DNA of 64,000 nt from Eremomyces bilateralis CBS 781.70 (GCF_010015585.1 NW_022985108.1:35142-99141); one strand, 5' to 3'. Positions 32,604-45,736 are shown, numbered from the stretch's first letter. Translations and numbers: made by a program. Notes: generated by a model not told the origin, from the sequence alone.

Positions 32604-34183
32604 TCAAACCCCAGCCGCCTGCTTCATGAGGAACCGCTTCAACGGCCCAACCTTATCGACGACGCTCAATCCTAGTGACCTCAAGCCAACAATCGGCCCC
32701 GATCCAACATTGTATAGCTTATGCAGCTTATCCACGACGCCTAACATGGCGTTGTTCGCCGCATACCTTTCAGCATTGTACCGCTCGAGGGTCATGAGCG
32801 CGCCGATATCCTCGCCATGGAGCACCGCATCCTCGATGATCTTCGCGAGAGCTTGCGCATCAATCTGGCCTTGGTTGAGGCCTTGACCTGCGAGGGGATG
32901 GGTGACGTGGGCAGCATCGCTGAGAGACGAGTTAGTAGTCAGCCAGGAAAACCAAGATAATAGAGGGAGAAGATGTAAGTGACGAAAGGTACTTACCCCA
33001 TCAACGCAATCCTCTCCCCCACATACGAATCCGCCTGTCTCATCCTCAATGGGAAACTTGCCACACTCCCCTCCTGCACCCCCACCACCCTCCCCGGCTC
33101 CCTCTCCTCCCGTCCCCCGTCCCCTAATCGCCCCCTCCCTCTCTCCCGCAGCCCTTCCCGCCACTCCACCTCCTCCACCAACCCCTCCTCCATCCTCACC
33201 AAATACCCCATCTCCGCCACTGACAACCGAAATGCCGCGTTCACCGCCGCCACCAAATCCTCGCCGCTCATCCGCTTCAACCGTTTGGCTAACTCCGGTT
33301 TCGTCGACCACACCAGCGTCGCCCTGTTCCCCGGCAGCGGCAGCAGCGCAATCGGCCCGGTCGGTAGGAACCGCTGATATGCGGTCCGCGTCTCTGGCGG
33401 ATCTGGGGTGTCCGCGAGCTGCAGCGTCGCCACCACCCCATGCGCGCCGTAGTCCCAGCCGCGGGACTCGATGCCAGCGAACGTGCGGACGGGGCTGTTG
33501 GCGCCGTCAGCACCGACAAGGAGGCGGGCGGCGAGGGTGGGGCCAGTGTTGAGGGTGAGGTGGGGCCAGGAGGAGAGGTCAAGGGAGGTGGGGTCGGGGG
33601 AGGGCGGGGGCCCGAGGGAGATGGAGGCGACTTTGGCGGGTTGAAAGAGGGTGGGGGGGGAGAGGGTGGAGAGGCGGCGGTGGAGAGCGGTGGTGATGTT
33701 TGCGTTTTCGAGCATTGTGGCGATGGTGGAGGGGGAGGTGGGTGGGGGATCGGAGAAGGAGATGTGGGCGTCGGAGACGCCGTCCCAGACATCCATGCGG
33801 GTATAGGGTTGGATGCGTGACTTGTCGACATGCTCCCACGCGCCAATATCACCCAGAAATCCCACGCTCCGCGGCGTCAACGACACGCAGCGGTTCTCAT
33901 ATCTACTCGGCTCCGGCGTCCATTCCTGCGCCGGTTGTCCTTCCACCAGGGCGATTTTCAAGCGTGCGGTAGCGGGCGACGCTTTCAGTGCGGTGACCAG
34001 GCTCAATCCTGCGGGGCCGCCGCCGACGCAGACGACGTCAAAGATCTCTGGAGAGGTGTTATGAAGCGTTGCATAGGTGCGACGACGGGGTGTTCGCTGG
34101 GGAGATCGGCGGCTGGAGATGGATGGGAGGGACAGGAGGCGGAGATCGCAGCGGAGGCAGGTGGTGGGGCGGAGGAGAGACAT
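32604..34183 (-). CDS. COQ6: ubiquinone biosynthesis monooxygenase COQ6 (mitochondrial FAD enzyme)
   Basis: Exons 34183-32997 and 32919-32604 join to 500 residues over a 77-nt intron (donor GTAAGT, acceptor CTCTCAG). The start is a basic, Arg/Ser-rich mitochondrial targeting sequence (MSLLRPTTCLRCDLRLLSLP to RRRTYATLHN). Then comes the FAD-binding motif FDVVCVGGGPAGLSLVTALK at about residues 47-66, the family motif LLVGADGANSPVRTFAGIES, and, across the intron, GDAAHVTHPLAGQGLN, the second FAD motif. Coq6 is an aromatic-ring hydroxylase (C5 hydroxylation) on the matrix face of the inner membrane, part of the CoQ synthome. A loop of low complexity (LRERGRGRLGDGGREEREPG) is inserted before the last third. 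The gene looks intact. Confidence 0.93.
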
Positions 34184-34692
34184 TGGAGATGGAGGACGCG
34201 GAGATGCGTAATAGAGGTGTGAACGTCGGATCTTGTCAAATTGGACAAAGCTGGGCGGTTGATGTTGCCGGTGTGAAGTGGTGATGTTCGAAAGTTGGAG
34301 GCTGTGGACCCTGAGGCGGATCCCTGCACGGATTCTACGATCAACTGATCGGAAGCTGCTGGCGATGGAAGCAAAGTCATATCAAGATCAACAGGAGCTT
34401 CCACTCTGGTGTTGCGAAATAGATGTAATATATGATTAATGTTGGCGCTTCAAATGCTCAATTCCAATGTCGCTGATGGCTTGGACCCCACGCTAAGACA
34501 AATATAAGACAAATGCAACGATTCGCGAGAATTAATCCTCCACTCGATATCCATCCCCTTCTCCTATCACTTACCACGGCCCGAGACAGCTAGTGCAATT
34601 ACGCATCTTCAGGATGCCCACGTCTCTTCTCGCGTCTTCCAAACCATTGTTTTACGCTCTCTCTTCTGCACACACTATAATTCTCCAACCGC
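34184..34692. promoter_or_regulatory. intergenic region upstream of COQ6
   Basis: About 0.5 kb with the COQ6 promoter and the 3' flank of the DUF7707 gene, both on the minus strand. I see nothing else in it. Confidence 0.4.
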
Positions 34693-35510
34693 TTAGGCCA
34701 GAATGCCGAATCCCAACCCAACCGCAGCCACCAACGCAGCCATTCCAACAACCGGTCCCTCCACATACAATCCCGACGCCGCACCAGTTCCACTCACACC
34801 GCCGCCGTTATCACCACCGCTCGAACCCGTAGCCGCGGCATCGCCACCGAAGCCGCTGTAGATAATGTTGCCGTCCGCGTCGGTGGCCGTGGGGCCGGCG
34901 GTGGAAGACATGGTGGTTGAGATGGTGGAGGAGTTGATGCGGGTGGGGGATTGGGCGCCGCAGAGATTGTTGACTCTGAGTAGGGTTAGCCGATATTAGG
35001 AAGGAGGGATAGGGGTAGAAGGGAGGGGAACATACTCGCAGTTGGTCGCGCACGCGCCGTCGCCTATCGCGCACAGGTTCTTGCACTGGTTGTTCGTTTC
35101 GGTGCAGATGTAGTAGGGGATGGTGAGGTGGTATTGGGTCATGTTGGGGGTAAGGCCGTTGACGGAACAGACGCAGCTCCAGGCGAGGGATTTCTGTGGC
35201 CAGGATATGGCAGGTCAGTTATCAATCTAGAGACGATATGGATATGTGGCGAGCGGGCTGCTTGAACTTACGGAATCGCACGTGTTCGTGATGGTGTCGC
35301 CATTGTCTCCTGGGTATTGTAGGCACAGCAGAGGGCACTGTGCTTTCTGTGAAACGCACCAAGCATCTTTATACAGTGTCAGAGCATGGTCATTTCGGTT
35401 TAGGATGCGAGATGCGTACCCTTGGTAGCGGTCGGCACGATAGATAGGTCGAGAGCGTCAGTCAGGCCGACGGCCAAGACGTAGAGGGCGAGAGTAGCGA
35501 ACGACTTCAT
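34693..35510 (-). CDS. DUF7707-type secreted, probably GPI-anchored Cys-rich protein
   Basis: Exons 35510-35420, 35366-35272, 35193-35036 and 34975-34693 give 208 residues; all introns are short (53, 78, 60 nt) with GT..AG ends. Residues 1-20 (MKSFATLALYVLAVGLTDAL) form a signal peptide. The conserved Cys-rich part follows: WCVSQKAQCPLLCLQYPGDN, then LAWSCVCSVNGLTPNMTQYH, TIPYYICTETNNQCKNLC and GACATNCEVNNLCGA, the pattern of the fungal DUF7707 family. Then comes a Ser/Thr/Gly linker and a hydrophobic C-terminus (VVGMAALVAAVGLGFGILA) that fits a GPI-anchor signal. The likely location is the plasma membrane or cell wall. Function is unknown for the family. Confidence 0.85.
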
Positions 35511-37481
35511 CGTGGAATTGCGGCACAACGGATTCGTGTAAGTGGTCGACAAGTAAGGAGAAGCCTGGGAATGCGAGTTTAGATTAGAACATCGTCGAAT
35601 GGAGCCTTGAATGTCGAAGGGGAGGTAGTCTGGTATTCTCCTTCGGTTGGCAGGGAGATGCTAGGAAGGTGAGAGCTGAAGAGCAGTCAACTTACGCTTC
35701 TCTTGGTCTCCTTCAATGCTAAACACGATCGATACAGCGAGCGAAAGAACAAGAAATTATTAGAACGTATACAAAAAAGCGAAGTAGAATCACACTGCAA
35801 ACGATTGACGACTCTCAGCGAAGGTGTGAAGGGAAAGACAGAAGGAGACACGAAGGCCGAAGGACATGGAGATCGTTTAATCTTTCGGCGGCCCCAAACG
35901 ACGCCAGACGCCCATCACGGGCTCTTTGCGACCTAGGCACAGGGCATCCCTGCGTGCCGGAATACAGAGAAACGCCCACAGATCAGACGATAGACCGGCG
36001 ACGACACAACGCGACGCTAGTGCTGCAGCCACACTCAACTGAAGCACCCCGGAATCAGCTTGGATTGGGTGGTGAAGATCGGCTGGCGACCGCGCTGTTT
36101 TGGATTCTCGAAGACATATAATATCTCCATCCTTGGGACTTGGAATCTCGTTTGCCGGACCCTCCATTTTGCAGCTCTACAATCGGAAGCAAAAGCAGGT
36201 GGGAGGGTTGTGCTACCCTCCGCCTCGAGAGCGACGACCCCACTCCGAGCGAGAATCGTCTATCGCGAGGAGAAAAGACCCGGACTAGAAGTCCGCCATT
36301 CAGTTCCAAGCGAACGGGATAAGGGCCAGTAGCGCGGGAGCTGAATGGTGGATGGCCCGCCTAATCGTCCTCGGTAGTGGCCGTTTGTTGCTAAATGTGG
36401 AGGGTCAAGTAGGGCCTCGGACGTTTGAGCTATTGATTTATCTGCAGTATCTGTACGAATAAGTATTCCCATGCAGAGTTATGACACCATGAGTTATTTT
36501 ATGATGCCTCTTGCCCTCTGTGGACCATGATGCCGCCTGACTGTTCAAGTTGATGTCGACAACAGGGTTGGAGAGGGATAGCGAGAGATCCAGACTGGCC
36601 TAGCGAGTGTCCCGGTCTCTTCTCAACCACTATCAAGAGCTCCATGCCGTAACTCGTAAGTCATAAGTTAACTAGAGTCTTAACGAGAGGCGAACCGAGT
36701 ACATAAATATCCCAGCATCCATGTCCAGTCGCCACCCAATAACGGATTTGTTTCCGTCCTGGTCATTGCTTGTGATACCTGCATGTGCGGAGCCGAATGC
36801 ATCGCATCGGAGGGTATTGTCTCGATCGTAGGTGGCAGCGGATCGGGCGGTGGGGTTGGTGCAACATGGTGCTACTCGGGCTGATAAGGTCTTTGTGGGA
36901 TCGTGCAGAGCAATCGTTGATCACGGAGTCCTTGTGAAGTGGTGAGCTGTGCGATGATGGCGCGGCGTTTGGTGGGAGTATATTGTGGGGGGATATGACG
37001 ATCCATGGACAAGGACTGGATATATATTGAGACGCGTATATTGTAGAGTTCTATGATATGAGAACATATATTTCGTAACTATAGATATAAGTATTTACGT
37101 AGCCCCTGAATATGATGTCAAGATGTAACGACATTCTGATTGCCGGTATCATTATTCAACGTTTCATATTTCTTGTACTCCATAGCCAATGGATATCACA
37201 CGCGCCAAGTGTTGGGCTTTTGGTGGAGATGGTCAGAACATCGTGAGATTTCTTGGGTTTTATCGTCCTGGACACAATGACCATTGTCCTTTCATCCACC
37301 ATGCTGTAACAAAACCCAATTACACAATTCACCTTAATCCCCACTCAATGTATCTCAATTCTCAACTACTCAGCTCTAGCCAAACAATTGATCCCGCCTA
37401 AGCTCGAGACGTACAACCATCATCCAGTAGCACTTCCGACTGCCTCAAACCCCCCATTCAATCCACCAACCGACTCTATGG
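35511..37481. promoter_or_regulatory. 2-kb divergent intergenic region
   Basis: It separates the DUF7707 gene (-) from the PX-domain gene (+). The part 36980-37090 is strongly A/T-rich (for example TATATATTGAGACGCGTATA). I see no supported gene. The promoters of both neighbours must be here. Confidence 0.4.
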
Positions 37482-38244
37482 ATGGATCCATCCACCCACT
37501 CCTCCTCCCCTCTTACCCCTCCTTCCCCTCCTCCCCTCCCCCTTGATCCCCGTCCCTCCTCTCCTGATCCCCTCCCCTCCCCTCCTACCAACGGCAAACC
37601 CACCCCCCCTTCCCACACCGACAGCCCTCCCTACTGGCAACGCCGCGACCGCGGTGACTCCATCCGCAGCAACGCCCCGACCGACCGACAGCGCTTCACG
37701 ATCACCCTCGAGGACCATACGGAGGAGGACTCGGAGCAGTCGAAGGCGCTGTGGGCGCGGGGAGCGACGATTGAGGAGTGGACGCTGGTGCAGGGGAGCA
37801 AGCCGGCGAGTTTGGGGGCATATGTGGTTTGGGTTTGTAATGTGCAGACGCAGAGGGTATGTTACATGATTTCGCTCCGAGGGGACGGATGGATGTTGGA
37901 TATGGAGAGGGAGTCATGGACTAACGGCGCTCAGGGCGGGATAATCAAGATCCGCAAGAGGTATGTCTATGGATTTTTGCTCCAGAACGGAGGCAACCTA
38001 GAACATCTATCTAACATAGACCAGATACTCCGAATTCGAACAACTTCGAAAGGCATTAGTGCGCACGTTCCCCCACTCCAGCGCCGCGCTGCCTCCGCTC
38101 CCCCCCAAATCCATCCTCTCGAGATTCAAACCGCCGTTCCTGGAGAAGAGACGCGTGGGATTGCAGTACTTCCTGACCTGCGTCCTACTCAACCCGGAGT
38201 TTTCGTCAGCGCCGGTGCTGAAGGAGTTTATGTTTGAGCGATGA
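37482..38244 (+). CDS. PX-domain protein, YPT35-like endosomal protein
   Basis: Exons 37482-37856, 37935-37960 and 38025-38244 join to 206 residues. The middle exon has only 26 nt. Introns are 78 and 64 nt, both with a CTAAC branch site. The N-terminal 65 residues are Pro/Ser-rich and disordered. The PX fold covers about residues 95-204: EEWTLVQGSKPASLGAYVVW, the lipid-binding box KIRKRYSEFEQLRKAL (canonical R-Y-S-E-F), the proline loop LPPLPPKS and a last helix VGLQYFLTCVLLNPEFSSAP. Such short single-PX proteins bind PtdIns3P on endosomes and vacuoles; yeast Ypt35 recruits Vps13 to these membranes. Assignment to Ypt35 rests on architecture only. Confidence 0.85.
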
Positions 38245-38916
38245 CCGGTCGTTTTTGAGGGGCGTTGGAGCTGGGCATGGGGTTTCAACGGCCGAACGAT
38301 GGGAGAGGGGATGGTATATATCTCTTTCTATGCATACGGCCGTTTATACACATAGTACGGATGCGGCGCCTTTCAAGCCGCTTTTCAATATATTAACTAG
38401 GCGATGAATTTGCCTGGAGGGTCAATACAGGAGTGCAATACGGGAATATAAAACCGAAGCATGGTGTTCCAGTATGGCCAGAACCTTGGATCGCTGTACC
38501 ATGTTGAGCTGTTCTCAGGGCAGCTTCATTTTGGGTTGTCATGATGTTGAATTGGAGGAAGCAAGAGCATTCATATTGTATAGATACAAACAATATATCC
38601 GAGACCCAATTCGTTGTCCCAACATTGTGCAAGACCAATCTCGATTCTATCCAATATTCCATCCGATACTCCACCCCGAGGGGTCCTAGCTCTCTCTTCC
38701 CCATGTTCCCAGTTCCCAGTTATGCCCAAGTCTCCAAAGTCCCCAACATAATAAACCCTGAAAGGCAACAATCCCCAAGAAACCCAAGAAACCCCTAATC
38801 ACCGACGATCACCACAATTCTCTAGTCCACTGCTATTGATTGATGCCTGCCAAATCCCTTGTCACCGCCCTATCCACCCGATCGTCCTACCAATATGCCC
38901 TCCTCGCGTTGTACCG
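38245..38916. promoter_or_regulatory. intergenic region upstream of the SAS4-like gene
   Basis: About 0.67 kb between two plus-strand genes. The first part carries the 3' end of the PX gene, with a TATATATC stretch near 38314. No further gene seen. Confidence 0.4.
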
Positions 38917-40778
38917 ATGAAGTTCATGCCACTCATGCCGCTCCGTCGCTCTCAGGGTAGAGTCCTCCCTTCTCCTCCTCCGCCGCACATGCAATCCGAC
39001 CCCATCCTCCACCCCATCACCAAACCAAAAACCCGATCGGCAAAGGTGGCCGACTCCCATCCGCCTCTCCCTCCCACCGCGACGAACCGCCCCCCAAATC
39101 CCGCGCGTGTCGGCACCCAACCTCGCATCGGGAGCAATGGCTTCAATTCCAACGACGACGCCGCATCCCCCGCGAACGGCAACGGCGCTGCCTCCGGCGC
39201 CAAAAACTCTGTCACTGTCCTGCGCAACGGCACGCGCGTGTTGCACGCCACCGGCACGCACCCCTCGCCGCCGAAAGGCGTCAAGCGACCGCACGACGAC
39301 GCGACTGACGCGAAGGCGGTGAAATACCCCAAGAAAACCCAGACGAAACTGAAATTCGCGCCGCTGCCGCCGATTGGCGCGCGGGATGGGCGAGATGGTG
39401 CTGGGGGTTTTTCTGGACATGAGCTCCAGCAGGAGACACGGCAGGATGGGAAGGAGGGTAAGAAACGCGTGCGGACGCGTAGTGGGCAGGCGACGGCTGC
39501 GACCGAGGTGACGGGCCGGAAAAGCGCGCTGGAGCGGATGTTGGTGCCGCCGAAGCCAGCGGCAGTGGACGCGGTGCAGACGGCGGACAAGCGGACGTTG
39601 CGGTCGCAGGACGGGGGCACGCGGATGAAGAGCGATCTGGCGATTTACTTCTCGAACTACGACGACATCATCACGGGGGCGCCGAAGGCACGGGGTGAGT
39701 GAGAACTGAGAATCCGACCGACCACATGACTGGTGGTGCGAACATGAGTGACTAACGTTGGATATGCGTAGACGTGATAGAAATCGACAGCAAGATCTTC
39801 ATCATGGACGAACCGGTTCCCGACGCGACACGTCCCAGCACCTCGCCAGCCGCCTCGAAAACCCAATCGACCTCCCCATACGCAAAATCCCACCGCCGTT
39901 CCGCCGTTTCCTCCAAACCCGAATCCTCCACCTCCAACGGCATCCACCCCGTCCACTTCCCCAGCATCTCCCCCTCCCTCACCACCCCAACCGACCCCCT
40001 CCCGGACACCCACTACTTCAAACCCCACCGGCGCGCCGAGCGCAAAGAGAAGCAACTCCGCAACATCGAGAAGGAGCGCGCGCAGCACGAGAAGGTGCAG
40101 TTGGAGCGGCTGCTCGATGGGCTGCTGAGCCCCGATTGGTTGAAGGTGATGGGAATCTCCGGGGTGACGGAGAGCGAAAAGAAGGAGTATGAGGAGCGGA
40201 GGGCGTATTTCGTACGTGAGGTGAGGGCGCTGGTGGAGAAATTTCGGGTGTGGAAAGAGGAGGAAAGAAGGTTGAAGATGGAGAGGGAGCAGGCGGTGTT
40301 GGCGAGGGAGGCGGCGGCTACGGAGGAGGAACAGCAGGGCGGGGACGAAAGCGAAGACGGCGAGGATGTAGAGGAAGAGGAGCAAGAACTCTCCCTGGAC
40401 CCCCCGCGCCACAAACCCCTTCCCCACGACTCCGACTCCACCAGCACCACCGACATTGGCGCCCACGCCACCCAACAACTCCTCGCCGAAGCCTCCGCAT
40501 CCCGCCCCTCACCTCCCACCACCCTTCCAACCCCACCCTCCCCCCCCAAACCCTTCACCAGCTTCTTCGCCAAACCGCACCTCCGCGCGCAGGCGATGGG
40601 GCAGCAGCGGCATGGGCGGAAGGCGTACGCGTTTGGGCGGGAGGTAGCGGAGGGCGGAGAGCGGGAGTTTGAGTTGCCGGAGGAGTTGAGGACGGAGGAG
40701 GCGGTGAGGAGGAACGCGAGGAGGAGAAGGAGGGTGAGGAGGAGGACGGGAGGGGAGGAGGAGGAGGAGGAGGGGTAA
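38917..40778 (+). CDS. SAS4: SAS4-like subunit of a histone acetyltransferase complex (something about silencing 4 domain)
   Basis: Exons 38917-39694 and 39772-40778 give 594 residues; the 77-nt intron has donor GTGAGT, a CTAAC branch site and acceptor CGTAG, and joins APKARDVIEIDSKIFI. The N-terminal third is disordered (Pro, Ala, Asn). Before the intron lies DLAIYFSNYDDIITG. The SAS4 core is in exon two, at about residues 340-430: ERKEKQLRNIEKERAQHEKV, QLERLLDGLLSPDWLKVMGI and SGVTESEKKEYEERRAYFVR, then a long charged helix. In yeast Sas4 scaffolds the SAS complex (Sas2, Sas4, Sas5) that acetylates H4K16. The C-terminus is highly charged (Glu then Arg runs). The start is the first ATG of the frame; a non-ATG extension upstream is unlikely. 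Confidence 0.8.
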
Positions 40779-41580
40779 GGGTTCTGGTGTCTGGAACCCC
40801 TACACTGCGGAGTCAGCACGGCGACATGTTCGCGACGGCGAGAGGGGAGGAGTAGGGAGCCAGGGGGTAGCGGTTCTTCATTCGTCTATCTGTAAAAATG
40901 ATTCATGGGAAAAGAATAGACCCAAATACACGCGAGAAATCTCTATTTAGCAGTCATTCATCTCCAAATTTGTGCCCTCTTTGCTGTGCACGCGGGAGCC
41001 ATGAAAGAGTGAGGAGAGTCAGGAGGTTGATCATCCCATGAAGAGAATGGCGAATAGACAGCGTGAGCAGTAAGAAAAAGAATCGAGAGATGGAGTAGGT
41101 AGTACAACAGCATTGGAATATGGCCTATGAGTTTACGATATGACCCCCCTATATAGTCCGATAAGACGATATAATCTAAGGGATATAATAATAGCCTGTC
41201 AACTTGAGTACTCCTTGACTATGTTCATGTGAAATGGCGAGTGAGCGAACGGAATTTATGCCTAATTGCCTCAGGCAAATAACATCCTCCGCGTCCAGCT
41301 CAACTTGAACCCTCACTCTACAGCCTCGCGTTTGACGAAGTGAATGCGAGATATCTGAGTTCCCACCAGGTTCAGACGAACTCGTCTGCTCACCAGCAGT
41401 TGTCCCTTTTCAAGCCATTTCACCTACTATATCCTCGTTGTGCTCACCCTCACCAACGTTCCTGACTGCCTCAATCAGCACCTCCGCAATCCAATCCGCA
41501 TCACACTCCTGCCTCACCAACCGTCGAGAACGATGAGAACCAACAGACCTCACACTTACCAAGACTAATCCTCCACTGCA
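40779..41580. promoter_or_regulatory. intergenic region upstream of TAF2
   Basis: 0.8 kb between two plus-strand genes. The last 130 bp are C/T/A-rich, with short CTCACC and CTCCTGCCTCACC runs, as in fungal leaders. No gene seen. Confidence 0.4.
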
Positions 41581-44500
41581 ATGATGGCTTCGGCCACCGA
41601 CGAACGCAAATCCTCATCCGGCGAAACCTCTCGCCCTCCCCTCCCTCCTCCCGAATACCTCGTCCAATCCCAAACCATCGACCTCGACATCGACCTCCTC
41701 CGCCAACGCATCCAAGGCCGCGCCGAACTCGCCGTTCAACCCCAGAAAGACCATCCAGGTCCCATCCCCCTCAACTTCCGCAGCGGCACCATCAAAGCCA
41801 TCACCGTTAACGGCGTGCGCGCCACCTACACGCACGCCGACCCGTTCGCAAACCTCCGCGTCCGCCGCCGCAACGTCTCGCACCACGACCGCATCCGCGA
41901 CGACCTGGGGGTCGCGCTGGACGAGCCGCTTGAGCCGCAGGTGCAGATCAAGATCCCGAAGGGGGTGCGGTTCGAGAAGACGCGGTTCGGGACGCCGGGG
42001 GAGAGGGGGAAGCTGAAGCTGCTGAGCGTGGCGGATGCATTTCTCGGGCATGAATTGCCGATGGGCAAAGATGCGACCACGACGTATGAGCCGGTGAAGG
42101 TGGTGGTGCAGTATGAGATTACGGATTGCAGGGAGTGCATGCATTTCGTGGGGGTGGACGAGAACGACAGTCGGTTCCCGCATGCGTACACGCTCAATTC
42201 GCCTTATCCCGGGTCGGCGTCGACCCTCTTTCCCTGCATTGACGGGTTCGACTCGCGATCCCTCTACAATGTTTCCGTCCGCGTTCCTCGAACCGTTGGG
42301 GATCTGTTCTCCGGCGCGGGGAAGATCGGAGACGAGCTGGCGGCCAATTTGACTGAGGAAGAGAAGGGTATGGAGATGGCGGTGCTGGGTTCCGGGGACT
42401 TGACAGACGAGATTGTCGATGCGGAAGATAAATCGCATAAGACGTTCTCGTTCAAGTGTGATATGCCAATCACCGCCCGGCATTTCGGAATTGCAGTTGG
42501 TCCGTTCGAACATGTGGATCTTGCGGAGTACCGGGAGAGCGAACAGGATGAGCGTCTGGGTGACAGTGCTGTTCATGTGCATGGTTTCTGTCTTCCCAAT
42601 CGGAGCAAGGACTTGCGGAATACTTGCCTGCCTATCGCAATGGTGAGATTGCACCAGTGTCCTGAATTTGCGCCATCTAACACATTTTAGAGCATCGACC
42701 ACTTCACACAGAAATACAGCACCTTCCCATTCAAGACCTACAAGATGTGCTTTATCGACGACCTCGACGTAAACGTGGCACATACAGCAAGCCTCTCGAT
42801 TTGTAGTTCGAGACTGCTATTTCCTGAGAAGATCATTGACACTATGGACGACGTGACTCTCGCCCTCGTGCATGGGGTTGCCTGTCAATGGGCGGGAATC
42901 ATGGTCGTTCCGAAAACCCCACTAGACGCATGGGTTACCGCTGGCGCTTCGATGTACATGGCATTGCTCTTCATGCGCGAGCTGTGGGGGAGGAACGAAT
43001 ACCGATTCCGTCACAAAGACATGATCGACAAGGTCTTTGAAATGGACGTGAATCGACAGTCCCTCGAAAATCTTGGCCCCCTTCTCTCACTCGATCCCTC
43101 CGAAGCGGAGTTCATGAATATGAAGGCTCCATTGGTTCTTTACATCTTGAATAATCGTATCATCAAAGCCATGGGCCGCAATGGCGTCGACCGTATCCTC
43201 TGGAAGACGTTCACTCAGGCATTGTCAGGCACGGGACCCGAAGCCTCCATCACCACCGAGGCGTTCCGGAAGATCTGCGAGCGAGTCGGACACATGAACT
43301 TCGAGGTCTTCTTCGGTCAGTGGGTCCAATCGTCGGGGTGTCCCAAATTCTACGTCGGGCAGAAGTTCAACAAGAAGAAGCTGGTGGTCGAGTTGACGTT
43401 CCGACAGAACAACGGATTAGCCAGCGTGGATCAATCATTTACGGCCGATTCGTTGACGCGCAAGTTTAAAGAAGCGGCGACGGGCGTCCCGAGTACCCAG
43501 ACACCATCACTCTTTACAGGACCGATGACGGTGAGAATCCACGAAGCGGATGGGACGCCCTACGAGCATATCGTGGAAATCAAGGAGATGGTTACGAGAA
43601 TCGATATCCCCTACAACACCAAGTACAAACGACTGAAGCGGAGTAAGCGACAGAAAGAGCGCGCCGCGATCAATTCCGGTGTGGACGTTGCTGATGCGCA
43701 AGATGACGTTCTCGTGTACTGCCTTGGTGACGTGCTGCAGACCGAGGACGAAGTTCAGGATTGGAGTCTCGTTGATTGGTCCCGAGAAGACGAGATCAAG
43801 ATGGGCGAGGAGTCGTACGAATGGGTTCGTGTGGACAAAGATTTCGAGTGGATCGGCGAGATCCAATTCAATCAGCCGCATTACATGTTTGTTTCCCAGC
43901 TACAGCAAGACCATGACGTTGTGGCACAGGTCGAGGTAAGATCATCTTTCCTCCCCACGAGAATAGTCACTGACAAACGATTAGGCATTGAAATACCTGG
44001 ACAAACAACAGCCCTTCCCTATCATCTCTACCATTCTCGTCCGCACCCTCATGGACACGCGATACTACTACCGGATTCGCCTGCATGCCGCCAGGTCCCT
44101 TGTCAAGTGCGCCACCGACACCATAAACTGGGTCGGCTTAGAACATCTCGAGAAAGCATATCAAGAGCTCTTCTGCATCCCCGGCTCTGGATTACCTCGA
44201 CCGAATGACTTCTCTCAGCGTGAAAACTACGCGATTCAGTGCGAGATCAACAAGGCCGTCTCGACCGTCAAAGACAGCTCGGGCAAGTCCACGCCGCGAG
44301 TCAAGCAGTTCCTACTGGATAAATTGAAGTTCAATGAGAACTCAGAGAACCCGTACTCCGATGTCTTCTATGTTTCCATGCTGTTAAGCGCCTTGACCGA
44401 AACTCTTCTGGTCAAACAGGAGCGTGGGCAATCCTCATTCACCTTCGAAGACGAGGACGAGGATAATGAGATGGCATTTGTTAAATTCGTTCTTGGTGAG

Positions 44501-45249
44501 CTCGAAAGATATCGACGGATTGACGAGTGGGTGCCGTCGTTCCACAACATCTACTCCACTACCACCTTGGAGTGCCTGGCGAAACTCGTCCAACACAAGG
44601 TCGTCAACCTAAAAGGCGCCGAATTCTTTCAGTACACCCGGCCGAGCAACTGGGGCGAGGTGCGCCTCAAAGCATTCGAGGCACTGATTGACGTGGGCCT
44701 TCTGCAAGCGCCAGGCGTTCTCTCTTTCCTACTCTACTCATTCGAATCCGAGAAATCTCCATACATGAGACGACGACTCTGGAGTATTTTCGAACGAGGC
44801 ATCTCAAAGGTTGCGCTGGGCGAGTTCCGCAAGGAACCCGAAAAGCCGGCAACAAACGGTCTCATTGTCGAGGGAGATAGCAGTGCGCAGACCCAGCGAC
44901 AGGTCCAGAAGCAGCGCACCACCGAAGTTGGGGGAGCGTTGGACGCGCTTAGAAAGGAGCTTAGCAACAACGAGTCACTACGAACGGCACTCACCGGCAT
45001 CCTGCGCTCAAACAGCCTCACCCTCCAAGAATACTCCGCGGTCCTTGACATCTGTAACCTCCTCTACGAGCCCGTTAAAGGCGGCCTTATCGTCAAGCTC
45101 CGCTACCCCCGCTTCTGGCGTTGTGAAAACCTCGGCGATGGCAAGCTGCGTTTCTACAACACCTCCCGAATCCGCACCACCAAAACCCCCAAATGGAAAC
45201 CCATCGCTCCCGCCATCCCACGCCTCTCCATCAAAACCTCCATCTCGAA

Positions 45250-45282
<33 letters not shown>

Positions 45283-45736
45283 CGCACCGGCACCCGCACC
45301 GGCACCCGTACCCGCCTCCCGCCCCGCCCCGTCCCCCACCGACTCTCGAAAACGTCGCCGCAGCAGCACCGCCGAAGACGATGCCCCCCTCATGAGCACC
45401 AAAGCCGCCCGCGAGACCCCCGTCCAGAAACGCACCCCGCTCCTCAAGCTGAAGACGAAGCTGCCGGAGCCCGCGACCCCACCGCGGAAGATCTTGAAGC
45501 TGAAGCTGCCGAGCGGCGGGTTGCGGCGGTTTCAGGAGTCGTTGCAGGTGCCACAGCAGCCGGCGAGCGACAGGCTTGAGGCGACGCCGTCGACGGTGAA
45601 GTCGGCGAGTCCGGCAGTGGGGGCGCCGGCGGCGGAGCAGGAGTCGGTGAATGGGAAGAAGTCGCCGCAGACGCCGATGGGGGGGCCGTTGAAGCGGGTG
45701 ATTTCTTTCAAGACGAAGTTTTCGGGGAAGCCGTGA
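41581..45736 (+). CDS. TAF2: transcription initiation factor TFIID subunit 2 (TAF2)
   Basis: Exons 41581-42642, 42691-43935 and 43985-45736 join to 1352 residues over two 48-49-nt introns. The fold is that of an M1 aminopeptidase, but the active site is gone: the usual GxMEN position reads SIDHFTQKYSTFPF at about residue 355 and the HExxH site reads HGVACQW at about 415, as known for TAF2. Recognisable stretches are VQSQTIDLDIDLLRQRIQGR, EITDCRECMHFVGVDENDSR, FPCIDGFDSRSLYNVSVRVP, and later TLMDTRYYYRIRLHAARSLV and WGEVRLKAFEALIDVGLLQA (HEAT-like). TAF2 binds core promoter DNA around the Inr within TFIID. The last 200 residues are disordered and hold a Pro-Ala repeat. There are two adjacent ATGs at the start. 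Confidence 0.94.
45251..45316 (+). repeat. CCCGCA-type microsatellite coding for Pro-Ala in TAF2
   Basis: Eleven units of CCCGCA, CCCGCG, CCGGCA or CCCGTA in a row. They code for PAPAPAPAP in the disordered tail of TAF2. The unit is six bases, so copy changes keep the frame. Confidence 0.9.

Noticed and set aside
38952-40819. Long antisense frames over the SAS4-like gene
   Set aside because: Low-complexity mirror images of the Pro/Ala- and Glu/Arg-rich coding strand.
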